Shown: piece after piece, positions 25,716-34,910 of the stretch
Layout of the letters: every line of letters begins with the position of its first letter
Numbering within the stretch: position 1 is the first letter of the stretch
Origin: Bacillus infantis
Lineage (GTDB): Bacteria > Bacillota > Bacilli > Bacillales > Cytobacillaceae
Reading direction: 5' to 3'
Assembly: GCF_020171945.1 (NCBI RefSeq)
Contig: NZ_JAIVAP010000014.1
Coordinates: 48,962 to 112,961 of the forward strand
DNA length: 64,000 nucleotides
Position numbers and translations under genes: made by a program
Notes under the pieces: model-generated
The model's database searches: none
Told to the model about the DNA's origin: nothing
The model's input: the letters and a program-made list of their open reading frames with translations, nothing else

Positions 25716-26703
25716 TCTCAACTTCCTCCTCTTGATTTTTATATAGATGACAGGCTGCAGTATGGCCATCTTCAAATGAGATATTTTCTGGGTATTCAGC
25801 CTGGCAAATTTCCATAGCAAATGGGCATCTCGGATGGAAAGTACACCCCGTTGGAGGATTAGCAGGATTGGGAACATCTCCTTTTAAGATTATTCTTTCC
25901 TTTTGCTCCCGCGGATGCCTAATAGGTACAGCTGATAGCAAAGCCTGAGTATAAGGGTGTTTGGGGTCCCGAAATAAATCTTCTGTATATGCAATCTCTA
26001 CTACTTTGCCTAAGTACATGACAGCCACTCGGTCTGTCATATGCTTTATTACACTTAAATCATGAGATATAAAGAGATACGTTAAACCAAACTCTCCCTG
26101 CAATTCAAGCAGCAAGTTAATAACCTGTGATTGGACTGACACATCTAATGCAGACACCGGTTCATCTGCAATAATAAAATCAGGCTGAACGATGACAGCT
26201 CTTGCAATTCCGATCCGCTGCCTCTGTCCTCCAGAAAATTCGTGTGGAAACCTGTCTAAGTGATGCTCAGACAATCCTACAATCTTTAATATATTTATGA
26301 TTCTTTTAATTCTTTCAGCCTTATCATAATTTTGATGAATCTGCAGTGGTTCCATTAGTATTTGCCGAACTGTTTTTTTAGGATTTAAAGAAGCATATGG
26401 GTCTTGAAAAACCATCTGTATCTGACTTCGAAGTGAACGCATCTTTGAGTACGGCAATGAGGCAATATTTATTCCATTAAAAATTACTTCACCAGCTGTA
26501 GGATCAGTCAACTTCAATATGGTCTTCCCTGTAGTAGATTTACCGCAGCCAGACTCCCCTACTAATGCGAAGGTTTCACCTCTATTAATTGAAAATGTTA
26601 CTCCATCCACTGCCTTGACCATAATATTTGCTTTGAACATTCCTTGAGGAATCTCATAATACTTTTTTAGATTTTTAACCTCTAGCAGAGTGGAATTCCC
26701 CAT
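25696..26703 (-). CDS. Peptide-type ABC importer, ATP-binding protein (OppF/DppF class)
   Basis: 335 residues: Walker [11 protein letters not shown]-loop FQDPYASLNPK, signature FSGGQRQRIGIARA, Walker B FIIADEPVSALD, switch His in FISHDLSV, and the C-terminal oligopeptide-transporter tail with the Cys cluster GCTFHPRCPFAMEIC (four-cysteine [4Fe-4S]-type site of this class). It starts with GGGGGCAGG upstream and overlaps the OppD-class gene by 29 bp. The substrate may be a peptide or a modified amino acid rather than a generic dipeptide. Confidence 0.88.
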   Translation of the reverse strand: MGNSTLLEVKNLKKYYEIPQGMFKANIMVKAVDGVTFSINRGETFALVGESGCGKSTTGKTILKLTDPTAGEVIFNGINIASLPYSKMRSLRSQIQMVFQDPYASLNPKKTVRQILMEPLQIHQNYDKAERIKRIINILKIVGLSEHHLDRFPHEFSGGQRQRIGIARAVIVQPDFIIADEPVSALDVSVQSQVINLLLELQGEFGLTYLFISHDLSVIKHMTDRVAVMYLGKVVEIAYTEDLFRDPKHPYTQALLSAVPIRHPREQKERIILKGDVPNPANPPTGCTFHPRCPFAMEICQAEYPENISFEDGHTAACHLYKNQEEEVENAISHT

Positions 26704-27691
26704 TTTCCTGCCCCCTCTTAATCTGTGGATCCCTTAGCCAGCATTTACTGGCATGTTCCCCCTTTTTAAATAATGGCGGTTTTTCTATCAGACACTTTTC
26801 TAAAACATAGGGGCATCTATTTGCAAAGGCACACCCTTCATTAATTTCAGATGGCCTTGGTACTTGCCCGCTGATTGAAAACAACTTGCTCTTACGATCA
26901 TTGCTTGAAGGGAGAGACTTTAACAGCCCTTCGGTATACGGATGCAGGGGTTCATCAAATAATTCATTCACTCCCGCTTGTTCAACCACTTCTCCTGCAT
27001 ACATAACAACAACCCTGTCACACATCTCTGCAACAACGCCCAAATCATGAGTAATCAGTATTAGACTCATATCGTTTTTTCTTCGAACTTCTTTTAACAG
27101 TTCTAAGATTTGCGCCTGTATGGTTACATCTAGAGCTGTGGTGGGCTCATCGGCAATCATTAGCTTTGGCTGGCATAGCAGGGCAAGTGATATCATTACT
27201 CTTTGCCTCATTCCTCCTGATAACTGATGAGGATACTCATTAATTATTTGCTCCGCCCTTGGAAGACCAACCTGTTTCAGCATATCGAGAACAGCATTTC
27301 TTGATTGAGATTTAGATAGCTTCTTATGCTGCCTTAGAGGTTCGCTCAACTGTTCTCCAATTGTAAAAACGGGATTGAGAGAGGTCATTGGTTCTTGAAA
27401 AATCATGGAAATATCATTTCCGCGAATCCTGCGAAATTGCTTATCCTTTAATTTAGTTAAATCTTTTCCCTCAAAGCTGATTTTCCCTGAAACAATTTCA
27501 CTCGTCTTTTCTGGCAACAGACCCATTAGAGCAAGTGAAGTAACGCTTTTTCCACAGCCTGATTCTCCTACAATCCCAAGAGTTTCACCTTTTTGAAGAG
27601 TAAAGCTTACACCTCGTATAGGTTGCACCTTCTCTTTTCCTGTGCCAAATTGTATGTACAGATCTTTAACCAGCAGAAAATCCTCTTGCAC
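26675..27691 (-). CDS. Peptide-type ABC importer, ATP-binding protein (OppD/DppD class)
   Basis: 338 residues: Walker [11 protein letters not shown]-loop [10 protein letters not shown], signature [14 protein letters not shown], Walker [21 protein letters not shown] and the C-terminal Cys motif [15 protein letters not shown]. The GTG at 27691, seven bases after AGGAGG, is the preferred start. An ATG six codons upstream overlaps the permease stop (ATGA) but contains the ribosome site within its own codons. Confidence 0.88.
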   Translation of the reverse strand: MQEDFLLVKDLYIQFGTGKEKVQPIRGVSFTLQKGETLGIVGESGCGKSVTSLALMGLLPEKTSEIVSGKISFEGKDLTKLKDKQFRRIRGNDISMIFQEPMTSLNPVFTIGEQLSEPLRQHKKLSKSQSRNAVLDMLKQVGLPRAEQIINEYPHQLSGGMRQRVMISLALLCQPKLMIADEPTTALDVTIQAQILELLKEVRRKNDMSLILITHDLGVVAEMCDRVVVMYAGEVVEQAGVNELFDEPLHPYTEGLLKSLPSSNDRKSKLFSISGQVPRPSEINEGCAFANRCPYVLEKCLIEKPPLFKKGEHASKCWLRDPQIKRGQENGEFHSARG

Positions 27692-27705
27692 TGAGCTACC
27701 TCCTT

Positions 27706-28614
27706 TCATTCACCCTTTAGTTCTGGGTCCAACGTATCCCGAAGCCAATCCCCAAACAGATTTACTCCAAGTGCAGCTATCATGATCGCGATTCCAGGAA
27801 AAGTGATCAGCCACCAGGAACTAAAGATATAATCCTTACCTTCGTTTAGCATGTTTCCCCATGCAGGCTCTGGCGGCTGAACACCGAATCCCAGAAAGCT
27901 AACAGAAGCTTCAGCAATAATATAAGTAGCGATTTGAAGAGAAGAAAGAATAATAATTGGTGTGAATAAGTTGGGAAGTATATGTTTGAATAGAATCCCC
28001 GCTCTAGAAACACCAGTCGCTACGGAAGCTGAGATATATTCTTTCTCCCTTAGTGCCAGTACCTCACTGCGGATTACACGGGCAAAAATTACCCATCCGC
28101 CAATAGCAAGGGAAATAATAATGTTTCTCAAACCTGAACCAATTATGGCATTGATAACAAGGACCAGCAGGATAAATGGAAAGCTTAGTTGGACATCTAC
28201 AATCCTCATTAATATGACATCCAGCCACCCTCTAAAATAGCCAGAAATTATTCCAATAAAAGTACCAAATATCCCTGCAATCAAAACCGTAGTGACACCA
28301 ATAATGACAGATGTTCTTGCACCAAGAATAATTCTTGAAAAAATATCCCTGCCGAGCTGGTCTGTGCCTAGGAGATGTCCTTCTGTCAACGGAGGAAGGA
28401 GCTTTTTGCTAAAGTCTGCAAAAAGCGGATCAAAGGGGGTTATCCATTTACCGAAAATACTTACGAACAACAATAGTAGGATGATTAAAAATCCGGCCAT
28501 CCCTGTCCAGCTTTTCAGTAAATTTCTAAAGAAAAAGGAAACAGCAGACGGCCGATTGGACTTATATGTATTCTGTGGCATCACTGGTGAGGCTTCCTGG
28601 AGTTTAACTGACAT
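27706..28614 (-). CDS. Peptide-type ABC importer, permease (DppC class)
   Basis: 302 residues. N-terminal OppC_N segment with the first membrane helix (about 34-56), then a BPD_transp_1 domain with five helices. The EAA loop lies at about 185-203 (EYISASVATGVSRAGILFK). Typical LLGTDQLGRDIFSRIILGAR precedes it. It starts 12 bp after the DppB-class gene, with AGGTGG upstream. Membrane partner of the next gene. Confidence 0.88.
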   Translation of the reverse strand: MSVKLQEASPVMPQNTYKSNRPSAVSFFFRNLLKSWTGMAGFLIILLLLFVSIFGKWITPFDPLFADFSKKLLPPLTEGHLLGTDQLGRDIFSRIILGARTSVIIGVTTVLIAGIFGTFIGIISGYFRGWLDVILMRIVDVQLSFPFILLVLVINAIIGSGLRNIIISLAIGGWVIFARVIRSEVLALREKEYISASVATGVSRAGILFKHILPNLFTPIIILSSLQIATYIIAEASVSFLGFGVQPPEPAWGNMLNEGKDYIFSSWWLITFPGIAIMIAALGVNLFGDWLRDTLDPELKGE

Positions 28615-28626
28615 GGCTCATTCCAC

Positions 28627-29553
28627 CTACTTTACTCTAATTTGAGGATTTACATATGCATATAGCAAATCAGCAATAAAATTAATGACTGCGTATATGA
28701 GTGCAATAATGAAAACACCTGCTAAAACAATGGGAAAGTCTCTGTTCATAAGCGACTGCATCAGCAATCTGCCAATCCCTGGCCATGCAAATACAACTTC
28801 AGTTATAACGGCTCCCCCCAGCAGAGTTCCTAAATCCAAAGCAACAAGGGTGATAATGGGAATCAGCGAATTCTTAAGTGCAAATCGAGCAACAAGACGA
28901 AAAGTTGGTACACCTGAGGCTTTGGCTGTTCTAATGTAATCTTTTCTCAGCACATCAAGCATCGTGGATCGGGTAAATCTAGTAAATCTTGCAACACTAT
29001 ACGCCGCAAGTGTAATTGTCGGCAAAATTAAATGCATCGCCGTTCCTCCTCCACCAGAAGGAAGAACATTAAACGTGGCAGCAAAAGTAAAAATGAGCAG
29101 CAATCCCAGCCAAAAACTTGGAACTGCCTGGCCAAGTACAGTTAAAGCTACGCCGATTCGATCAAATACCGAATTCCTTTTATATGCTGATAGAACTCCT
29201 AGTGGAATGGCTATCAGCAAGGAAAGAATTAAAGCCGAGATGGCGAGTTGAAAGGTGGCTGGAAGCCGCTCCAGCACTAAAGGCAACGCTGATTCCCTGC
29301 TCCGAAGAGACTGGCCGAAGTCTCCCTGTACAGCATTGGACATAAAGTCCGCATACTGGATCAGGATTGGCCTGTCGAATCCTAAAAGCTTTCGGTATTC
29401 ATCAATTTGTTCTTTTGGTGCATCTGGAGGCAGGAATAGTGCTGTAGGATCACCTGATAACCGAATAAGAAAAAAAACAACCGTTAGCGCAAGTAATACT
29501 ACTAAAGCAACCTGAACCAGCCTTTTCAATACAAAATCCAGCAAATTACTCAC
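28627..29553 (-). CDS. Peptide-type ABC importer, permease (DppB class)
   Basis: 308 residues, six membrane helices. N-terminal LKRLVQVALVVLLALTVVFF, the family block LGFDRPILIQYADFM, and the EAA loop YIRTAKASGVPTFRLVARFA (about 205-224). The start is GTG at 29553 with only GGGG upstream. It lies downstream of a hairpin that separates it from the binding-protein gene, an arrangement that usually lowers permease relative to binding-protein levels. Confidence 0.88.
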   Translation of the reverse strand: MSNLLDFVLKRLVQVALVVLLALTVVFFLIRLSGDPTALFLPPDAPKEQIDEYRKLLGFDRPILIQYADFMSNAVQGDFGQSLRSRESALPLVLERLPATFQLAISALILSLLIAIPLGVLSAYKRNSVFDRIGVALTVLGQAVPSFWLGLLLIFTFAATFNVLPSGGGGTAMHLILPTITLAAYSVARFTRFTRSTMLDVLRKDYIRTAKASGVPTFRLVARFALKNSLIPIITLVALDLGTLLGGAVITEVVFAWPGIGRLLMQSLMNRDFPIVLAGVFIIALIYAVINFIADLLYAYVNPQIRVK

Positions 29554-29583
29554 CCCGCTTATGTAGGATCATAAAGTTATTTT

Positions 29584-29613
29584 GAAGGGGAGGGGCTATG
29601 CCCTCTCCCCTTC
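29584..29613 (-). terminator. Intercistronic hairpin between binding protein and permease genes
   Basis: Stem GAAGGGGAGGG / CCCTCTCCCCTTC with a short loop and no T-run behind it on the minus strand (AAAATAAC follows). It is more likely an mRNA stabiliser or weak attenuator than a full terminator. Confidence 0.6.
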
Positions 29614-29620
29614 TTCAAGG

Positions 29621-31174
29621 TTAATTCCAAGACATTTCAAAAGCCTGGATTTTTTCATCGACTCTAGCTTTAAAATTTAAATCTTTTCGAACAGCATAGA
29701 GATCTGCCTGCTGCCATAGCGGTACCCAGGCAGCCTTATCTACTAACTTCTTTTGCAGCTCTGCATAACCATCAAATCTTTCTTTTTCGTCAAACAAAGC
29801 ATTTGTCTTATATATTTCAGCCTCAATTTCTTTATCATAGAAACTGCTGTATGGGGCTGCTTCAGTAAACAGATTTTCAATCGTTGACTGTGCATCAAAT
29901 GCTGGACCCCACCCCAGAATAAACATATCTTTCATTTCTCTGTTGCGAATTTTTTCAAGATGGGCACCCCATTCATTCACCTGAACATTTACTTTAACGC
30001 CAATTCGCTGTAGCTGTGCTGCAATTGCCTGTGCAACCTGGGAATCCATTGGATAACGCCCATTAGGAGTATCAAGGGTTAATGTAAGTTCTTCAGGATT
30101 ATACCCGGATTCTTCCAGCAATGCTTTTGCTTTTTCCGGATCATATCCATATCCTTCAGTCTCAGAATATTCAGTGTTAATTTTTGATAAAGGCCCTGTC
30201 ATCTTGGTTCCATGGCCATTTAAGACAGACTCAAGCAATTCATCTGTGTCGATAGCATAATTTAAAGCCTGACGTACTTTTTCATCTTTAAGCGGGCCAT
30301 CAGCAAATGTATTAAGAGCAAGGTAATTGATCCTGGAGGATGCTACCTCCTCCACTTTTGAATTTTGATCGCTCTTCACTTTATCTACGGAATCAACAGG
30401 AATGTTTTTAAATAAATCTACTTCCCCACTTAAAAAAGCTGATAAACGGGAACTGAACTCAGGAATGTAACGGAATTCCAGATTCCTTATTTCCGGTGTT
30501 CCTTTCCAATAGTCCTTAAAAGCCTCGAGTTTTAAATAGTTATCCCGTGACCACTCTACAAATTTATATGCTCCTGTGCCAACGGGTTTCTTAGCAGCTA
30601 CTTCCGGTCCTGCTTCCTTAAAATAACCCGGTTCCATTATCAGCAAATCTTCTGCAATCCTTTGGATAAGACTCGGAAAAGGCTGGGAGGTTGAAATCTC
30701 AATTTCTGTTGGAGAGATAACAGTCACTTCCTTAACATTTACCCAACGGGATCTGTAAAAGGACTGGTTTGCTTCATCGAGAATATAATCAATGCTGAAC
30801 TTAACAGCTTCTGCATTAAAATCAGCACCATTGTGAAATTTCACGCCCTCTTTAAGCTTTAGCCTCCAGGTAAGTTCATCTATGTTCTCCCATTCTTCAG
30901 CAAGTACAGGAACAAATTCTCCTGTTTCGCCATTTCTATCGATTAATGGATCATATATATTCCGGATTTGAGCATCTGTTACATAGTTAACATCCGAATT
31001 AGCAATAAGTGTGCCGGCATCTGACTCAAATGCAACCACAAGGCTGTCTTTTTTCTCGTCTGTTTTACCATCTGGACTCGACGAATCATCTGTCCCGGCT
31101 GTTCCTTCTGTACATGCCGTCAATAACATAAATATACTGGCCAAAAGCAAACCAAGAAAAATACTTCTCTTCAC
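29621..31174 (-). CDS. Peptide-type ABC importer, substrate-binding lipoprotein
   Basis: 517 residues. Lipoprotein signal with lipobox LTAC (Cys21), then an SBP_bac_5 (OppA/DppA) fold: RNIYDPLIDRNGETGEFVPVLAEEW, LKEGVKFHNGADFNAEAV and VRQALNYAIDTDELLESVLNG. The start is GTG, overlapping the upstream marR stop by one base (TAGTG), with GGGGGAG seven bases before. Placement next to a creatinase-like M24 enzyme suggests an N-substituted amino acid or dipeptide-like substrate; this is inference. Confidence 0.88.
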   Translation of the reverse strand: MKRSIFLGLLLASIFMLLTACTEGTAGTDDSSSPDGKTDEKKDSLVVAFESDAGTLIANSDVNYVTDAQIRNIYDPLIDRNGETGEFVPVLAEEWENIDELTWRLKLKEGVKFHNGADFNAEAVKFSIDYILDEANQSFYRSRWVNVKEVTVISPTEIEISTSQPFPSLIQRIAEDLLIMEPGYFKEAGPEVAAKKPVGTGAYKFVEWSRDNYLKLEAFKDYWKGTPEIRNLEFRYIPEFSSRLSAFLSGEVDLFKNIPVDSVDKVKSDQNSKVEEVASSRINYLALNTFADGPLKDEKVRQALNYAIDTDELLESVLNGHGTKMTGPLSKINTEYSETEGYGYDPEKAKALLEESGYNPEELTLTLDTPNGRYPMDSQVAQAIAAQLQRIGVKVNVQVNEWGAHLEKIRNREMKDMFILGWGPAFDAQSTIENLFTEAAPYSSFYDKEIEAEIYKTNALFDEKERFDGYAELQKKLVDKAAWVPLWQQADLYAVRKDLNFKARVDEKIQAFEMSWN

Positions 31175-31623
31175 TAAACATCTCCCCCTGTCAGAATTTT
31201 CGGATGCAATATGTTTTCAACCTGATGCATTGACTCAATAAGTCTTTTAACTTCTTCCTCAGAGATTCCTTCGATCATTTTCCTCACATTTCCGCTCGCC
31301 TTTTCTGCAAGCGACATAAGCGCCTCTTCTCCTATCTTTGTAAGATTGATATATTGAATTCGTCTATCTGACTCAGAAGTTATTCTTCCAATTAAGCCTT
31401 CTTGATCAAAACGCTTTAGCATTCTGCTGACATAACCTTTATCAAGCAAGAAGTGCTCTGATAAGAAGGCAGCTGTACATTTTTCCTGGTTGGATATTTC
31501 AAATAGAATCAGTGCCTCTGTAGCAGAGTAAGGACTTTCATCTGTATATAAATCAAACAGTCCCATTACTCTCGTATAAAACCTGTTAAATCTCTTTATA
31601 TCCTGGATATACTGATCTTTCAT
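31174..31623 (-). CDS. MarR-family regulator, first gene of the importer operon
   Basis: 149 residues with the MarR winged HTH (CTAAFLSEHFLLDKGYVSRMLKRFDQEGLIGRITSESDRRIQYINLT). It is translationally coupled to the binding-protein gene by a one-base overlap, so it is part of the operon it probably regulates. Codons here are AT-rich like the following six genes and unlike flanking genes, which suggests that the regulator and transport genes moved together. Confidence 0.85.
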   Translation of the reverse strand: MKDQYIQDIKRFNRFYTRVMGLFDLYTDESPYSATEALILFEISNQEKCTAAFLSEHFLLDKGYVSRMLKRFDQEGLIGRITSESDRRIQYINLTKIGEEALMSLAEKASGNVRKMIEGISEEEVKRLIESMHQVENILHPKILTGGDV

Positions 31624-31660
31624 GACTTCCTCTTTTCTAACTTTTCTGAATTTAATTTAT

Positions 31661-31689
31661 ATTCTAAAATTACAAGTTGCTTTTGTCAA
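31661..31689 (-). promoter_or_regulatory. Promoter of the marR-importer-M24 operon
   Basis: On the minus strand: -35 TTGACA (31684-31689), 17-bp spacer, -10 TAGAAT (31661-31666). The leader is about 35 nt. The repeated AACTT/AAGTT words near the -35 are too weak to call an operator. Confidence 0.8.
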
Positions 31690-31782
31690 CCTTATATGAA
31701 ATTTCTTACGGAAGCATTTATAGGAATAATCCCCCAAAACCAAGCCATATTAAAAGCAGACTACATGAAGGGAGACAGCACA

Positions 31783-32085
31783 TTGGAATCGATGACGCGT
31801 GAGCAGATTCTGGCGGATTTGCAGAGGTCTTTTGAGGGCTATTTGAATGAATACGGGGCGGACAGTATAGGCACTTATGAGGAGCCGGGCCAGGGCGGAC
31901 GCTATTATTTTGGCTGTACGGTCAAGAAGGATGATCGGACGTTCCATATACATACACCTTTTGCACAGCAGGAGGATGGAAGCTTTACGGCTCTTGGAAG
32001 CGGCTGGACGGCTGAGACGGATGATCCGGAGCTCCAGGATAAAAGGGGCTATGGAGATCTGGAAAGTGCACTCAAGGAAATTTAA
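31783..32085 (+). CDS. DUF5634-like small cytoplasmic protein
   Basis: 100 residues. The frame is open further upstream, but the best ribosome site AAGGGAG (31768-31774) lies eight bases before a TTG at 31783, giving MESMTREQILADLQRSFEGY, which matches the usual length and N-terminus of DUF5634 proteins. Later blocks are DSIGTYEEPGQGGRYYFGC and FTALGSGWTAETDD. Function unknown. It lies between the AT-rich importer operon and the c-di-GMP gene. Confidence 0.65.
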   Translation: MESMTREQILADLQRSFEGYLNEYGADSIGTYEEPGQGGRYYFGCTVKKDDRTFHIHTPFAQQEDGSFTALGSGWTAETDDPELQDKRGYGDLESALKEI

Positions 32086-32094
32086 CATATAGGA

Positions 32095-32128
32095 AAGGCA
32101 GGCTGGGATAAAGTATCCGGCCTGCCTT
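32095..32128 (+). terminator. Terminator after the DUF5634 gene
   Basis: Stem AAGGCAGGC / GCCTGCCTT followed by CTTTTTTTAC on the plus strand. It also lies seven bases past the stop of the minus-strand MHYT gene and may serve it less efficiently. Confidence 0.8.
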
Positions 32129-32134
32129 CTTTTT

Positions 32135-34180
32135 TTACACCAATGCCTCTTCTTTTCTGTTCTGTATCCAGTCCAGCAGCTCTTCTTCTTTCAGGGGGCG
32201 GGAAAAATAATAGCCCTGTACATGAGGCGATTCGCTTAAAGAAGCAATAAAGTCGATCTGGTCCTGATATTCTGCCCCCTCGATGACGACCTTTAGGTTC
32301 AGCGAGCAGGACAGCGAAATAATGGCCCGCAGGATTGCCGAATCCTTTTCCGACACCGGCACCCCGTCGACGAAGGATTTATCGATTTTGATGGTCGATA
32401 TCGGTATTCTTTTTAAATACGAGAGAGAGGATACGCCTGTTCCAAAATCGTCCAAGGCAACAGAAAGCCCCATTTCCCTGAATTGCGCCACGGCCTGAAT
32501 GGCATTCTCGATATCATGGATGACGCTGGTCTCCGTGATTTCCAGTTCAAGCAGATCGCTGCTGATCTCATATTTCAAAAGGCTGTCTTTTAATACGTTC
32601 AGCAGTTTAGCTGAAGTCAGATAAGGGCCCGGGATATTAATCGAGATCTGGTGAAGGGCTATCCCTTCTTTTTGCCAGTGTGACAGCTGCAGGCACACTT
32701 TTTCAATTACCCAGTCTGTGACTTCGAAAAGCTTCCCGCTTTCCTCCAGGATGGGAATGAAAACGCCTGGCGAAATCATGCCATGCCTGGGGTGTTTCCA
32801 GCGCAATAATGCCTCCATGCCCGAAATCTCCCACGTGCTTGAGGATATTTTCGGCTGGTAGACAAGAAAAAGCTCACCGCTTCCCATAGCTGGTGTGATA
32901 TCCTTAGACAGCTCCTTTTCAAAGCTGTAGGTATGGACTGCAGGATTATATTCTATTACCTCATGCTTGTACTTGGTCGTCGAGTGCTGGAGTACGGCCA
33001 TTGTGCTTGAAAACAGTTCTTTATGCGGCTGTTTATCACTGGCTGAACTAACGGCACATACCATATCAATCACGAGCCGCTGTTTTCCGATGATCAGCGG
33101 CTGGGTGAAAACAGCCATGATTCTCTTCAAGGCTGCTTTTATTTTTTCATAGTCATGCTCCCCGGATGCGAAAAGCGCAAAACGATTACCTTCGATGCGG
33201 TATGCCTTGATTTCCAGCGGAAGCAGCCCCTTAATTCCGCCATGGACAGACTGAATGATTTCATCCCCGAATGAATAGCCAAAGCCGCTGTTCCATTTCT
33301 CCAGGTCATGGATATGGATAATGGCCAGGCTTCCTTTGCCGCCGCTTTTTAAGTCCTGTTCAAACTGACGCTGGTTCGGCAGCTGTGTCAGCGGATCAAA
33401 ATAGCTCAGGCGGAATTCTACAAACCGGTCCAGCAGGCTCGTCAGGCCGGAAATGGCAAGGAGAAGCAAGATTCCCGCCGTGATGACGCCGATCAACAGC
33501 CTCATATCCATACTATGCATCTTATGCAAAGCATGGCCCAATGGCGCTTTTGTATAAAAAACAACAGCGGCCATCCCTGTGTAGTGCATGCTTGTAATCG
33601 CAAGGCCCATGATAAGCGCAGTGGCTGCTTTTACCAGAAAGCTGCCCATATATTTCTGCAGCACAGAAAAGATATACAGGGCGATATAGGATACCACGAC
33701 AGCAATGGCGATGGAGGCGGCAAACAGTCCCGGCTTATAGCTGTATTCCGCTTCCATCTCCATGGCAGCCATCCCGAAATAATGCATGGCGGAGATGCCA
33801 ATCCCCATAATGGCCCCTGAAATAACAGATGGCCAATGAGTGCTGTTCTTCCGGTTGCTGATGTAAAAGGCCAGATAAGAGGCCAAAAAGGCAGGAAACA
33901 CAGAAACGATTGTCATCGTCCAGTCATACTTCATCGGCATTGGCAGCATGAATGCACTCATGCCGATAAAATGCATGGACCAGATTCCGAGCCCCATTGC
34001 AATGGAAGACAGCAGCAGCCAGAACTTTTGCTGGAAAAAGCTTGGCTGCTGCATCCGCTGATTCATTGATAATGCGGTATAGGAAGCACAGCAGGCAATA
34101 ATAATAGAAAGAAGAACAATCAGGACAGAATAATGGCCTTGGAGAATATATATATTCTCTGAATCTGGGACAGTAAACAT
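32135..34180 (-). CDS. MHYT-GGDEF-EAL membrane protein, probable c-di-GMP phosphodiesterase
   Basis: 681 residues. Seven-helix MHYT sensor (about 12-245) with three signature repeats: WSMHFIGM, SAMHYFGM and TSMHYTGM, proposed metal/gas sensors. GGDEF domain (about 255-420) has RIEGNRF where the active motif should be, so cyclase activity is unlikely. EAL domain (about 430-675) keeps MEALLRW, LELEITET, LDDFGTGVSSL, IKIDKSFV and VQGYYFSRPL, while the usual E-G-V-E-T is EGAEY. It probably degrades c-di-GMP in response to an extracellular or membrane signal. Confidence 0.87.
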   Translation of the reverse strand: MFTVPDSENIYILQGHYSVLIVLLSIIIACCASYTALSMNQRMQQPSFFQQKFWLLLSSIAMGLGIWSMHFIGMSAFMLPMPMKYDWTMTIVSVFPAFLASYLAFYISNRKNSTHWPSVISGAIMGIGISAMHYFGMAAMEMEAEYSYKPGLFAASIAIAVVVSYIALYIFSVLQKYMGSFLVKAATALIMGLAITSMHYTGMAAVVFYTKAPLGHALHKMHSMDMRLLIGVITAGILLLLAISGLTSLLDRFVEFRLSYFDPLTQLPNQRQFEQDLKSGGKGSLAIIHIHDLEKWNSGFGYSFGDEIIQSVHGGIKGLLPLEIKAYRIEGNRFALFASGEHDYEKIKAALKRIMAVFTQPLIIGKQRLVIDMVCAVSSASDKQPHKELFSSTMAVLQHSTTKYKHEVIEYNPAVHTYSFEKELSKDITPAMGSGELFLVYQPKISSSTWEISGMEALLRWKHPRHGMISPGVFIPILEESGKLFEVTDWVIEKVCLQLSHWQKEGIALHQISINIPGPYLTSAKLLNVLKDSLLKYEISSDLLELEITETSVIHDIENAIQAVAQFREMGLSVALDDFGTGVSSLSYLKRIPISTIKIDKSFVDGVPVSEKDSAILRAIISLSCSLNLKVVIEGAEYQDQIDFIASLSESPHVQGYYFSRPLKEEELLDWIQNRKEEALV

Positions 34181-34362
34181 GGGTGTATAACCTCATTCAT
34201 TTTTATAGGTATTTCATACTGGTTATATCGGCTGATTCTTCCAAATATCAACTAAATAATTCACTTCCGGCATATTGATGCTCAACTTATTGTTTTTTTG
34301 CCGGCATAACCATAAAATATGATTATCCAAAGCCTGTTTACTTATAGAACGGAGGAACCCCT

Positions 34363-34788
34363 TTGAAGCTTTCTTTTACCGATTACATCAGCATCTATAT
34401 CCATCAGACCGACCTGACGCTGACCAGCTATGTGAAGAACAGGCTGGCGCCTTATAACCTTGCTCCCGAGCAGAACTTAATCATGATGCTATTGTGGGAA
34501 AAGGATGGAATTACGCAAAATGAAGTGGCTGAAAAGCTGCTGAAAGATAAAACCAACATTGCGCGCATGGTATCCAATCTTGAGAAAAAGGGATTTATTC
34601 AAAGGATTCAGCATAAAAGCGACCGCCGTTCCCTCCAGCTGTTTTTGACAGAAAAAGGACGGGAGCTCGGGGAGCACATCATTCCCCTCACCGAGGAATT
34701 CAACTCTCTCGTCTGCCAGGGAATTACAGAGGAGGAGCAGAACGAAGTCAGGAGGATTCTCCGTAAAATGCAGGCAAATGTCCAGTAG
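34363..34788 (+). CDS. MarR-family regulator next to azoreductase
   Basis: 141 residues, MarR winged HTH (ITQNEVAEKLLKDKTNIARMVSNLEKKGFI, then HKSDRRSLQLFLTEKG). The start is TTG, eight bases after GGAGG. No cysteine in the HTH or N-terminal helix, so thiol sensing is not obvious. It is convergent in function with the downstream azoreductase, whose promoter has two GTTGCTA palindromes that are its likely operators. Confidence 0.83.
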   Translation: MKLSFTDYISIYIHQTDLTLTSYVKNRLAPYNLAPEQNLIMMLLWEKDGITQNEVAEKLLKDKTNIARMVSNLEKKGFIQRIQHKSDRRSLQLFLTEKGRELGEHIIPLTEEFNSLVCQGITEEEQNEVRRILRKMQANVQ

Positions 34789-34811
34789 TCTGTACATTTG
34801 CCTGCATTAAT

Positions 34812-34884
34812 GTTGCTACAACAACCAAAAGTGTGGTAAAGTGGTGTTTGTCATATTAGTATAATCAACAGTTGCTATAGCAAC
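34812..34884 (+). promoter_or_regulatory. azoR promoter with two palindromic operators
   Basis: -35 TTGCTA (34813-34818), 18-bp spacer, extended -10 TGG-TAAAGT (-10 at 34837-34842). Operator 1, GTTGCTACAACAAC (34812-34825), covers the -35. Operator 2, the perfect palindrome GTTGCTATAGCAAC (34871-34884), lies downstream of the start point. A TATAAT at 34860-34865 could be a second -10. Confidence 0.7.
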
Positions 34885-34910
34885 ACAGAAAAATAAAGCG
34901 AGGTATTCTT

